NCBI RefSeq assembly: GCF_001591585.1
Contig: NZ_BCVE01000008.1
Coordinates: 143,252-207,251, forward strand
Length of the DNA stretch: 64,000 bases
Direction of reading: 5' to 3'
Source: Niallia circulans NBRC 13626
GTDB lineage: Bacteria; Bacillota; Bacilli; Bacillales; Cytobacillaceae
Shown here: positions 27,946-35,935 of the stretch, piece after piece
Layout of the letters: every line of letters begins with the position of its first letter
Position numbering within the stretch: the stretch's first letter is position 1
The notes under the pieces: generated by a model
The model's database searches: none
What the model saw: the letters and a program-made list of their open reading frames with translations, nothing else
Told to the model about the DNA's origin: nothing
Program-made: the position numbers and the translations under genes

Positions 27946-29701
27946 TTGTATCCCCCATGCTTACCATTACTTCTAAAGCCTGGCGATGGTACATTTCTTT
28001 ATACCAGCCGCTTTCCTTTACAAGCTGTTGATGGTTCCCGCTTTGAATAATTTCCCCTTCATCTAATACGATAATAAGGTCGGCATGTTCAATAGCGCTT
28101 AGTCGATGGGAAGTGATAATCGTTGTTTTGCCTTCCCTATTTTCCTTTAGGGCTGTCAAAATATTTTCTTCCGTTTTTGCATCCACTGCTGATAAAGAAT
28201 CATCCAAAATAAGTATTTCCGGATTCATAAGGAGTGCTCTCGCAATCGAAATACGTTGTTTCTGCCCCCCAGATAAAGATACTCCTCTTTCACCAACTAC
28301 CGTATTATAACCGTCTGTGAATCCAAGAATATCATCATGAATATTTGCTAATACAGCGGCCTGATGGATTTCTTCCTCTGAAATATTGGGATTAGTAAAG
28401 GCAATATTCTCGCGGATACTGGCAGAAAATAGAAAGTGTTCCTGTGGTACATATCCAATGGACACTCGCAATGCATCCAAATCTATTTCTTTTATTTCTG
28501 TTCCATTAATCATAATTCTTCCGTCATAATGATCATATTCTCGAAATAACAATTTTAAAAGCGTCGTTTTTCCAGCTCCTGTTTTGCCGACAATCCCTAA
28601 TGTCTGCCCTCTTTTTAAACAAAAGTGAATATTTTTCAGAACATCGATTTTATGGTTATAAGAGAAAGATTTTAAATCATACACAATATCCCCAGCTGGC
28701 GCCGTTGTGATAGCTGTAGGCTTATTGATAATATCGACCTTGGTTTCCAATAATGCCGTAACTCGGTCATATGAAGCTCTCCCTCTCTCCATAATATTAA
28801 AAAGCCATCCAAACGCAAGCATTGGCCATATTAACAGACCAAGATAAGTAGTAAAAGAAACGAGCTGTCCTAAACTAAGTTCTCCAGTAATAACATACCG
28901 GGATCCAAATACAATTGCCAAAAAGAAAGAAATACTGACAATAATAGATATTGTAGGATCGTATAGGGCATCGACCCTAGCTACTTTAATATTTTTATCA
29001 ACTACCTCAAGTGAGGACCTGCGAAAGTCTTCGACATCTTCTTTGTCTTGCCCAAAGGTTTTTAGGACTTTTATTCCAGAAATGCTTTCTTGCGTTTTAT
29101 CATTTAACGATGAAAAAGCAGCCTGGGCTTGATGAAAGTACTTATGTATTAAAGAACCATAATAGCTTGTTAATACAGCCATTAACGGCATTGGCAATAA
29201 ACATATAAGGGTAAGCTTCCAGCTGATCGTTGTAGCCATTGCAATAATAACAAAGCCACCTGTTGCCAATGAATCTACTAAAGTAAGCACCCCTTGCCCT
29301 GCTGTCTGTTGAATCGCCTGTATATCATTTGTTGCATGTGCCATTAAATCTCCAGTACGATTTCGCTGATAGAAAGACTGAGACATTTTTGTAAAATGAC
29401 TATACAGCTGATTTCTCAATAATCTTCCTAGCTTTACAGCGGACCCGAATATCATTACCCGCCAATAATAACGAAGTACATACATTGCTAATGCCGAAAC
29501 AATTAAAACGCCTATCCACTGTAATAAATTGCTCCAATTTAACGTTCTGCCTTGAATATGATCAACGACTATCCCAACTATTTTCGGAGGTATCAACTGA
29601 AGGATAGCAACTAAAATCAACAGAAAGACCCCACCAAGATAGGATTTCTTCTCCTGTATAAAATACCATTTTAAATTTAAAAAAACTTTCAAACCATACA
29701 C
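27938..29701 (-). CDS. heterodimeric ABC exporter, half with the degenerate ATPase site
   Basis: 587 residues, six spans then an ATPase domain. Walker A GKTGAGKTT and signature LSGGQKQRIS are intact, but Walker B ends LILDDSLSAVD, with Asp in place of the catalytic Glu, as in BmrC. The start lies after AAGAGGGTGTG. It is the promoter-proximal gene of the pair, and its upstream region holds a LexA-type promoter and a short open frame. In B. subtilis bmrCD follows a regulatory leader peptide (BmrB). Whether the small frame here plays that part is untested. Confidence 0.88.
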   Translation of the reverse strand: MYGLKVFLNLKWYFIQEKKSYLGGVFLLILVAILQLIPPKIVGIVVDHIQGRTLNWSNLLQWIGVLIVSALAMYVLRYYWRVMIFGSAVKLGRLLRNQLYSHFTKMSQSFYQRNRTGDLMAHATNDIQAIQQTAGQGVLTLVDSLATGGFVIIAMATTISWKLTLICLLPMPLMAVLTSYYGSLIHKYFHQAQAAFSSLNDKTQESISGIKVLKTFGQDKEDVEDFRRSSLEVVDKNIKVARVDALYDPTISIIVSISFFLAIVFGSRYVITGELSLGQLVSFTTYLGLLIWPMLAFGWLFNIMERGRASYDRVTALLETKVDIINKPTAITTAPAGDIVYDLKSFSYNHKIDVLKNIHFCLKRGQTLGIVGKTGAGKTTLLKLLFREYDHYDGRIMINGTEIKEIDLDALRVSIGYVPQEHFLFSASIRENIAFTNPNISEEEIHQAAVLANIHDDILGFTDGYNTVVGERGVSLSGGQKQRISIARALLMNPEILILDDSLSAVDAKTEENILTALKENREGKTTIITSHRLSAIEHADLIIVLDEGEIIQSGNHQQLVKESGWYKEMYHRQALEVMVSMGDTNG

Positions 29702-29819
29702 ACCCTCTTATCTATTGGCAACTAAATATGTAAAAATACCCTTCACTAGTTTAGCAAAATATTTAGGAACTGGAAAGAAATTTTATTATATTTTCAAAAT
29801 ATTTAATGGAGTGAAAATA

Positions 29820-29893
29820 TTAGTTCATCTTCCCAGCATTTATTGGTGTTGCTGACATAACACCTCTTATTTTGCTTGAATGGCTTTCTTCTA
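29820..29893 (-). other. possible short leader peptide or degenerate ORF upstream of the ABC exporter
   Basis: A very strong ribosome site (AAGGGGGAAGGAGGCG) is followed by a short open frame that opens LEESHSSKIRGVMSA and ends NAGKMN before TAA. The codon at the right distance is TTA, not a normal start; it could be a mutated TTG. An in-frame ATG 12 codons before the stop could also begin a peptide, but GAGGTG is only 2 bases before it. Confidence 0.35.
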
Positions 29894-29918
29894 AATTATT
29901 CGCCTCCTTCCCCCTTTG

Positions 29919-29994
29919 CGAATATACGTTCGTATACATCTTAAGTTTAATATCGTCATAAGTTATCTGTCAACTATAACAGAACTTTCGTTCG
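29919..29994 (-). promoter_or_regulatory. SOS-type promoter with two LexA-like boxes
   Basis: On the minus strand TTGACA (29968-29973) and TTAAAC (29945-29950) are 17 bp apart. CGAATATACGTTCG (29919-29932) lies just downstream of the expected start site, and AGAACTTTCGTTCG (29981-29994) lies just upstream of the -35. Each differs from the CGAACNNNNGTTCG core at one of ten positions. Transcription would run into the short frame and the ABC genes. Confidence 0.6.
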
Positions 29995-30213
29995 AATATT
30001 TCGAAACTGATCTACTGAATTTTTTATTTCCCTGACGGAAATTTCAGAATTTATGATATAATTTAAAGGATATTGTTTTAGATTGATTTTTCAAATTGTA
30101 TAAAAGGGGGCGTTCATTATGATGAATAGAAAATTGATGATAGTTAACAAAATCCAAGGGGAAACGCCTAATTAATAATAGGATGGATTCCCGATTTTGA
30201 GAGGGGAAAAGAA

Positions 30214-30671
30214 TTGAATCCTGTAGATGTAAAGCTTGTTAGCTTAAATGAAAATAATTGGTATAGATGTTGTGAATTGAAAGTTTCCGAGGAACAAGAA
30301 AAATATATCGAACCAAATGCTATTTCCATCGCCCAGTTCAAGTTTGAACCTACTTTACAACCATATGCCATCTATTTTGCGGAGAAAATAGTAGGTTTCT
30401 TAATGTTTAACACTGTAAAAGAGGAACTAGATGGTAAGGATATACAGAATAATGGTTGACAGAGAATAATCAAGGAAAAGGCATTGGCCAAGCAGCTACT
30501 CTATTAATGATAGATGAAATGAAGAAACTAGCCACTGTAGAAAAAATTGCCGTTGGCTACCATCCTGAAAATAAATCTGCACATCACTTATATTCCCGTT
30601 TAGGTTTTCAAGATTTAGGGAACAGATTCGGCAAAGAAATGGCTGTTATCAAAAATATTGTGATTAAATGA
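30214..30671 (+). pseudogene. frameshifted GNAT acetyltransferase
   Basis: The N-terminal half (TTG 30214 to ~30432) reads VDVKLVSLNENNWYRCCELK and on to AEKIVGFLMFNTV. The C-terminal half (from ~30470) reads NNQGKGIGQAATLLMIDEM and HLYSRLGFQDLG. Between them the expected IYRIMVDRE strand appears in a third frame, so about two bases are lost near 30435 and one is gained near 30466. Assembled, it is a PaiA/BltD-like GNAT of ~150 residues. It is a genuine double frameshift or a sequencing fault. A 17-residue open frame at 30120-30173, behind AAAAGGGGG, precedes it. Confidence 0.8.
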
Positions 30672-30707
30672 AGGCATAGCTGATATATATGTAATCCCAC
30701 AGAATTA

Positions 30708-30746
30708 AAGCCGAACAATTACAAGTTTTTTGTGATTGTTCGGCTT
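30708..30746 (+). terminator. terminator after GNAT pseudogene
   Basis: AAGCCGAACAAT and ATTGTTCGGCTT form a perfect 12-bp stem, then ATTT. Confidence 0.8.
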
Positions 30747-30749
30747 ATT

Positions 30750-31367
30750 TAATCACTTAAAAAGCGCAATTTCCAGCTGCAATAGAGCAAGGCTGTCTTC
30801 ATTAGGTATCTTTCACATGATTGATGAATCTACTGAACTTTTTGTCATATTTTGCGGTTTCCGGGGAAATGATAAGTTGATTCCATCATGTCTTGTCGTC
30901 CTCAGCCTTGAAATTTTGTCTTCTTTTTATTGAATTTTTATCAAAATACAAATAAACCACTTTCTTCATATTTAATCAGAAAAAAGTGGTTTAGAAATTT
31001 TGATGAGAATTACCATTTATTTATAAATAATGACAGAATCCTCTCTTATCAAAACAGAAAAATAGGCTTTCTTTAAAGCTTGTCCTATTATTTCCCTTGT
31101 TGTTTGTTCATTGCTGTCATCATTTGATTGATTTTCTTTTGAGAAGGTTTCATAAAAAATCAATTATAATCTATAAAAATGTTGATATACCAAGGTTTTA
31201 TTATCTATTCAATTCTACTAATCTATTATGAAAAATATACCACGATTAATATAGCTTGCCCATAGAGACCTTAAAAAACTGACTAACTTTTATTTATTTT
31301 TCTTTTTAACAAGAAATAGACGGTATTGTGATTTTGATAACACCTTCAGAATTTTATTCTCGTGTCC
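30750..31367. other. gene-poor island boundary
   Basis: No supported gene. It contains a hairpin at 30954-30992 (AAACCACTTT/AAAAAGTGGTTT) and the left copy of the 130-bp yneF repeat at 31024-31153. The remainder is AT-rich. Confidence 0.55.
31024..31153. repeat. left copy of 130-bp direct repeat (yneF 3' end)
   Basis: Matches 34942-35071 with one mismatch (31032 G against 34950 A). It carries the last 22 codons of yneF and its terminator hairpin. Homology stops sharply on both sides. The two copies bound a 3.8-kb accessory island. Confidence 0.95.
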
Positions 31368-31589
31368 TTAAAAAGCATTCCCTATATCTTTTAACATATT
31401 CAATATTAACGGACTGATTTGAATCAATACATAACCTAATCCAACATTCATTATCAAACTCCATCCCTTCTCACTCTTTCCAAGCATAAAAAAGAAACAT
31501 CCACCTACAATAATTACTGAAGCAACTGAAATAGATAGCGCAACTAGGACATCAACTAACGGATCTAAAGCATGTGCTAGTGCTTCCAT
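31368..31589 (-). CDS. VirB2/TrbC-like small membrane protein, N-terminus degenerate
   Basis: 73 residues from the first ATG: two hydrophobic segments (VLVALSISVASVIIVGGCFFF and a later GYVLIQISPLILNML) separated by a GKSEKGW turn. This is the layout of VirB2/TrbC pilin-type proteins of conjugative systems. The same frame stays open upstream to ~31718 and encodes a signal-peptide-like stretch (SISILLLLAKSAFAA) but has no start codon, so the gene has probably lost its beginning. It is a possible relic of a conjugative element. Family assignment is by pattern only. Confidence 0.45.
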   Translation of the reverse strand: MEALAHALDPLVDVLVALSISVASVIIVGGCFFFMLGKSEKGWSLIMNVGLGYVLIQISPLILNMLKDIGNAF

Positions 31590-32018
31590 TGTAGTATGAC
31601 CAGCAAACTCAGTAGCTGCATTAACTGGAACAGATGCAGGTCTAGCAGCAAAGGCAGATTTAGCTAATAATAAAAGGATTGAGATGGAAGTGCATACTCG
31701 CCTAACTACCTTCCTAAATCACTATTTTCACTACTTTTTTTTGGATGCGTAGTATTTATCTTTTTTGTAATTTCTACTCTTATAGTCGTTAAAAGCGATA
31801 TTCTCCATTATAATCTTTCCCTTTAAGTAACCCCGATTCAAAATTGAATCCGGCTGATTTCTAATAGTTACTTTTATAATTATAAGTTGACATCTTTTTT
31901 TATTAAGTGTCCATATTAACATTTAAAACATACTTTATCCATTGTTTTTATGTTATTTTCAAAACAAAAAGCCCTGAATGGGCTAAAGAGTTAAAATCCC
32001 TGTTTTAAATAAAGAGAA

Positions 32019-32330
32019 TTAATAATCTTCTATATCCTCTGCATATGAGCTCTCTTCTTTTTCTACTTTCAACCAATTAATAAGACCCTTTTTACCTGGG
32101 TAAGACTCATCAAAATATCTAAGACTTTCTAATAGCTCATGACCCTTTTGGGTTAATCTAGCTGGCTTAAGAGAGAAAAAAGTATCGATTCTTAACACTC
32201 GTTCTACATACCCTTCCTTTTCCAAAGTAAAAATGAGATTTTCAAACTCTCTTTGTTTATAACCATAATCTTTAGCAGTGGGTAATGATTTTTCATTAAT
32301 TTCTCTTAAAATGCTGTATATAAACCTCAT
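32019..32330 (-). CDS. YjcQ family winged-helix protein
   Basis: 103 residues. MRFIYSILREINEKSLPTA followed by the KDYGYKQREFENLIFTLEKE helix and a beta-wing near VERVLRIDTFFSLKPARLTQ fit the YjcQ family, small winged-helix proteins often found in prophages and islands. The acidic tail ends SSYAEDIEDY. ATG 32330 is preferred because GGAGGGG lies just before it. It is divergent from the toxin-like gene and could be its regulator. No direct evidence for that. Confidence 0.75.
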   Translation of the reverse strand: MRFIYSILREINEKSLPTAKDYGYKQREFENLIFTLEKEGYVERVLRIDTFFSLKPARLTQKGHELLESLRYFDESYPGKKGLINWLKVEKEESSYAEDIEDY

Positions 32331-32442
32331 TATTAATTTCCCCTCCATTATTATATAATAAAAAAAACATATTAGAATCTACCAATTTATGTTATTATTT
32401 GATAGAGAGCTCTTGTTATATAATACCATTTTTGGGGGGGAT

Positions 32443-33429
32443 ATGAAGAATAATATCAACAAACTATTATTAATAACAATATCCATTGTATTTTTAACCT
32501 TTTCAATTTTAACACCAAGTATATCAGCTGAAACCTATACAAAAGAAATTCAGAACTCTGAAAATTTACAAACCAAAATCACTTACGGATATGCTGATGA
32601 AGAAAATTCTTCTTTTATAATCACCGAAGAAATAACAACGCTTTCATTAAAGGAAGCTTTAGATTCATGGATTAAAAGTGGTAACGACAAAAATGCTTCA
32701 TATGAATTACTACCCTTTGATCCTTCTGAATTAGAAAATATACCAAATATAACTGCTAACTTCCTACCAGAGTATACTTTTTTATTAAATTATACTGCAG
32801 AAGATGGAAGCATCCAGCAAATAAAGTACTATATAAAATCTGAAATTGGCGAATATGTCGATTTCTCAGAGAAATTTCAAACTTATGCTGTAGATACAAT
32901 TTTTGACATTGCTGCATTTTCTATATCTCTAAATGAGTATAAGAAAAACAAGACTTTTTGGAATGGATTTTGGGTAGTTACCGATGCAGCGGCTGTTGTT
33001 TTTCCAGGAATCCCTGCCGTAAGTGGCGTAAAGCGAATGATAGAAGGAAGTACTACTGTTCTTAAGCCTGCACTTTCAAAAGGTGTTAGAAGATACAGTA
33101 GTCTACAAAAAATTTCCCCACCGAAGAATTACAGAGCTAAAGGCTGGGAAAGACATCATATAATTGAAAAAAGATTTGCTAGTAATCTAAATACAACAAG
33201 TGGAAGAATGTTGTCTATTTTTATTTCAAAATATCACTATCACTATCATTATCAAATCACTCAAAAGATGAGAAAGAAAATACCCTACCAATTAGAAAAA
33301 TCTCGAACTAAAAATCAAATTATGCAAGCTCATATCGATGCTTATGGTGAACTGTGGGCAGAGAGTGGTTTCGCAGACGAATATTGGGAGTTTTTATATA
33401 AATTTGCTAAAACTAAGCAATATGATTAA
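32443..33429 (+). CDS. secreted HNH-like nuclease/toxin candidate
   Basis: 328 residues from ATG 32443, just after a GGGGGGG ribosome site. A signal peptide (MKNNINKLLLITISIVFLTF, cleavage likely after SISA) precedes an ~150-residue domain of unknown type (ITEEITTLSLKEALDSWIK). A central hydrophobic segment (AAAVVFPGIPAVSGVK) follows, then a C-terminal domain with GWERHHIIEKRFASNLN, an HNH/toxin-type metal-finger motif, and a KYHYHYHYQ run. The general form fits secreted putative toxins of Firmicutes (possibly the SAR2788-type group, from memory only). No immunity gene is evident. An IS3 element lies directly downstream. Confidence 0.6.
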   Translation: MKNNINKLLLITISIVFLTFSILTPSISAETYTKEIQNSENLQTKITYGYADEENSSFIITEEITTLSLKEALDSWIKSGNDKNASYELLPFDPSELENIPNITANFLPEYTFLLNYTAEDGSIQQIKYYIKSEIGEYVDFSEKFQTYAVDTIFDIAAFSISLNEYKKNKTFWNGFWVVTDAAAVVFPGIPAVSGVKRMIEGSTTVLKPALSKGVRRYSSLQKISPPKNYRAKGWERHHIIEKRFASNLNTTSGRMLSIFISKYHYHYHYQITQKMRKKIPYQLEKSRTKNQIMQAHIDAYGELWAESGFADEYWEFLYKFAKTKQYD

Positions 33430-33441
33430 TTAATATTTTTA

Positions 33442-33477
33442 GCTGACTTTAGTAGTGAATAAAATACTAAAGTCAGC
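33442..33477. terminator. hairpin after toxin candidate
   Basis: GCTGACTTTAGTA and TACTAAAGTCAGC form a perfect 13-bp stem with a 10-base loop just after the stop. There is no T-run, so termination is plausible but not certain. Confidence 0.6.
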
Positions 33478-33577
33478 CATTTCAATATAAGATAAAAGTC
33501 TATTGACGATTAATAAAAGACACTGAAATTCAATTGTCTTAAAAAGTGTATTAAAATCATGGTATGTCAACACAAAA

Positions 33578-34372
33578 TTAGACAACTTTTTTAAGGTGTT
33601 TCTGTTTATATTCAATAGGGCTTAAATAACCTAACGTTCCATGAATTCGAATGTAATTAAACCAATTCACATAGTCGTATAATTCCCTTGATAATTCTTC
33701 TAAACTAGTAAAATGCCTTTCCTTAATAAACTCTGTTTTGATAATTTTAAATGTTGCTTCTGCCACTGCATTATCATAAGGACAGCCTTTCATGCTTAAT
33801 GATCGCTTTATATCGAAAGTCTCTAAAGCTTCATCTATTAGCTTATTTTTAAATTCATTTCCTTGATCCGTGTGGAAATATCGAATCTTTCTTAAATCCT
33901 TCTTAATGGAAGAAAAGGCGCGATATACGAGTGCTGCATCTTTGTTTGGACCGGTACTTTGTCCAATGATTTCTCGATTAAAGAGATCAACAAATACACA
34001 TACGTATTGCCACTTTTTATCGACCCTTACGTATGTCCAATCACTAACGACCACTGTCATTTCTTCTTCTTGATGAAAAGCACGATTTAATTCATTTTGT
34101 TGCTGGGATTCATTGCACTTCTTTGAATGTGGTTTGAATTGAGCCACAGTATAAGAGGAAACAAGCCCTTGTTCCCGCATAATGCGACCGATTCGGCGTC
34201 TAGAAACGATAAATCCTTGTTTTTTTAATTCCACTTTTATCTTACGTGTGCCGTAGTTCTGCCGGCTTAAGTAAAAGATTTCGATGATTTTTGAGGTTAT
34301 ATCATCCTCTGACGCTCTTTCTTTGGCTTCATAATAATAGGTGTTTCTTGAAAGCTGTAGGACTTTACACAT
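33578..34372 (-). CDS. IS3-family transposase OrfB
   Basis: 264 residues from the first ATG. It contains the HTH_21-type region (SRQNYGTRKIKVELKKQG) and an rve integrase core with the DDE residues: the first Asp in VVSDWTYVRVDK, the second in YFHTDQGNEFKN and the Glu in DNAVAEATFKIIKTE. The frame is open upstream to the orfA region without a better start, so it is probably made as an OrfAB fusion by -1 frameshifting. It catalyses cut-and-join of the element. Confidence 0.9.
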   Translation of the reverse strand: MCKVLQLSRNTYYYEAKERASEDDITSKIIEIFYLSRQNYGTRKIKVELKKQGFIVSRRRIGRIMREQGLVSSYTVAQFKPHSKKCNESQQQNELNRAFHQEEEMTVVVSDWTYVRVDKKWQYVCVFVDLFNREIIGQSTGPNKDAALVYRAFSSIKKDLRKIRYFHTDQGNEFKNKLIDEALETFDIKRSLSMKGCPYDNAVAEATFKIIKTEFIKERHFTSLEELSRELYDYVNWFNYIRIHGTLGYLSPIEYKQKHLKKVV

Positions 34373-34413
34373 TGCTGATATCGAGTATTTGTGTTGGTTA
34401 TTCTTAATTACAT

Positions 34414-34698
34414 TTACTTTCGTCCTAGTATCGGCGCTGCCTGCTTTAAAATATCATTCTCCATTTCAAGTTGCTTGTTTCTTTTCCGAAGTTCCTGAAT
34501 TTCCTTTTGTTCGGGTGTTAAATTATCCTTTTCTTGAAAGGAACCGGTAGTTTGATGCTGATTAATCCACTTATCTAAGGAAGATGGGGTTAACTCATAT
34601 TCCCGAATGATATCCTTTCTTGGTTTTCCGTTCAGATATAGTTGCACCATTTGTTGTTTGAATTCTGCAGTAAATGTTCTACGTGCTCTTTTGGTCAT
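34414..34698 (-). CDS. IS3-family transposase OrfA
   Basis: 94 residues: helix-turn-helix (RTFTAEFKQQMVQLYLNGK and SLDKWINQHQ), then a leucine-zipper coiled coil (IQELRKRNKQLEMENDILKQ). It binds the terminal repeats. It ends APILGRK just upstream of the orfB frame, which overlaps in the -1 phase; the likely slip region is near the ACGAAAG run before the stop. Confidence 0.9.
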   Translation of the reverse strand: MTKRARRTFTAEFKQQMVQLYLNGKPRKDIIREYELTPSSLDKWINQHQTTGSFQEKDNLTPEQKEIQELRKRNKQLEMENDILKQAAPILGRK

Positions 34699-34815
34699 GG
34701 TAGATTCTCCCCTTATTGTCTTATTGGTATTCTACTTGACCTTAAAATATCTGTCCAACTAAGTGTAGCCTATCCAGTGATACATATACTCTTTTATTAC
34801 ATCCTCTAATAACAC

Positions 34816-34867
34816 AAAAAACCACCTTCCTATTGGTTTAGTTTCCAACAGAATAGGCGGTTTTTAA
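34816..34867. terminator. hairpin right of the IS element
   Basis: AAAACCACCTTCCTATT and AATAGGCGGTTTT form an imperfect stem with A and T tracts outside. It lies between the IS and the right yneF repeat, and may be an island terminator. Confidence 0.6.
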
Positions 34868-34941
34868 ATAGTTTCATGACAGATTAACCAAAGTCACTTA
34901 AAAACTTCTATGATTGTTTCATCTATCGCTAATAATCAAGT

Positions 34942-35071
34942 TAAATAATAACAGAATCCTCTCTTATCAAAACAGAAAAATAGGCTTTCTTTAAAGCTTG
35001 TCCTATTATTTCCCTTGTTGTTTGTTCATTGCTGTCATCATTTGATTGATTTTCTTTTGAGAAGGTTTCAT
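34942..35071. repeat. right copy of 130-bp direct repeat (within yneF and its terminator)
   Basis: This copy continues into the intact yneF gene. It includes the hairpin AATAGG...CCTATT (34979-35007) that overlaps the yneF stop and acts as its terminator on the minus strand. Confidence 0.95.
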
Positions 35072-35224
35072 TCCCATTTGCATCATCATCATTTTTAACA
35101 TTTGTTCATTAATTGGTGGGTTTTTCTTTAAGTAGTTCATCATGTATTTACGCGCAATAAAAAATCCGATAACGATACCGGCGATTAGTGCTACGACAAT
35201 ACTTAACCAAGCGTACCAAGGCAT
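35006..35224 (-). CDS. yneF: YneF, UPF0154 membrane protein
   Basis: 72 residues. One N-terminal membrane span ([19 protein letters not shown]) is followed by a basic, Met-rich cytoplasmic tail with [19 protein letters not shown], the UPF0154 signature. Length equals that of B. subtilis YneF. It lies downstream of sirA as in B. subtilis. The function is not well established. The last 22 codons are duplicated 3.9 kb away at 31088-31153. Confidence 0.95.
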   Translation of the reverse strand: MPWYAWLSIVVALIAGIVIGFFIARKYMMNYLKKNPPINEQMLKMMMMQMGMKPSQKKINQMMTAMNKQQGK

Positions 35225-35310
35225 ATCTTTTTTCCTCCTTCATGTTGTCTATACTTTAGTGTACTAGACCAGATAATATTATACAATATCTGTTACAGAA
35301 TTTCTCCATT

Positions 35311-35751
35311 TTAGACAAAATTTCTTTCCTTAATTGGTTTTAACCAGCCAAATCGGCCATTTTCCACATCAATTGCTAAGAAAGAAGGTTCGTATTTCCG
35401 AATAATTTCAAAGAAAATGGATTCCGCATCATAGTAACCCTTTGCTTCTATAAATAAAGAATTATCTTTTATCGTTAATGTTGCACTGCTTAAATTTCCG
35501 TTTTCAATATAAAAAGTACCATCTTTATATTGGAAGCTCTTGTTTCTCTGTAAAGCGGAGTATAGTTGATTTTCGATCATCCATCTAGAAATAGGAAGCG
35601 TAATAAAATCCACTTGTTTTTGCAGTATCTCCTTTAATGGTCCATCGTTTGTTTTAGTATGGTCCGAAAATAAATTGTAAAACAAACGTTCTCTACCATT
35701 ATAGTGAATAGCGATTTTTTCTTTAATTAAATACAATTGATATCTTCTCAT
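35311..35751 (-). CDS. sirA: SirA, inhibitor of replication initiation in sporulation
   Basis: 146 residues, opening MRRYQLYLIKEKIAIHYNGR and ending FGWLKPIKERNFV, with the length and genomic position of B. subtilis SirA (YneE), between tkt and yneF. SirA binds domain I of DnaA and blocks new rounds of replication once Spo0A is active. In B. subtilis it is under Spo0A control; I did not identify a 0A box here. Confidence 0.9.
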   Translation of the reverse strand: MRRYQLYLIKEKIAIHYNGRERLFYNLFSDHTKTNDGPLKEILQKQVDFITLPISRWMIENQLYSALQRNKSFQYKDGTFYIENGNLSSATLTIKDNSLFIEAKGYYDAESIFFEIIRKYEPSFLAIDVENGRFGWLKPIKERNFV

Positions 35752-35935
35752 ACTGAATCTTCACCAACCTGTCCACTTCTTTTCCTTCTATTATAAAGAA
35801 GGATATCTCCAAGATGTGTCTCAAGGTGTTAAAAAAACAGACTTATTTTGTCGAACGAAGAAAATAGGATGGAATGGAAAATGCGATTCCCCCCATTGGT
35901 TGGTGAAGAATCCTTTTCCAGCCATCCTTGACGAG

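Larger units (their letters stand above)
33565..34771 (-). mobile_element. IS3-family insertion sequence
   Basis: About 1.2 kb with two overlapping reading frames and imperfect terminal inverted repeats. The left end TGTCAACACAAAATTAGACA and the right end (minus strand AGGCTACACTTAGTTGGACA) agree at about 23 of 33 positions. The outer ends and any target duplication could not be fixed with certainty. It lies inside the island bounded by the yneF repeat. Confidence 0.8.

Noticed and set aside
30736..30933. 65-codon plus frame in the GNAT-island gap
   Set aside because: It begins inside the terminator hairpin and lacks a ribosome site.
31731..31808. 25-codon Lys/Tyr-rich minus frame behind AAAGGG
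   Set aside because: Too short and too biased to support; the ribosome site is weak and the frame overlaps the degenerate start of the VirB2-like gene.
32980..33270. (HY)n run in the toxin candidate as a metal-binding repeat
   Set aside because: Only three or four dipeptides, easily produced by the local TATCAC DNA repeat; not a separate feature.
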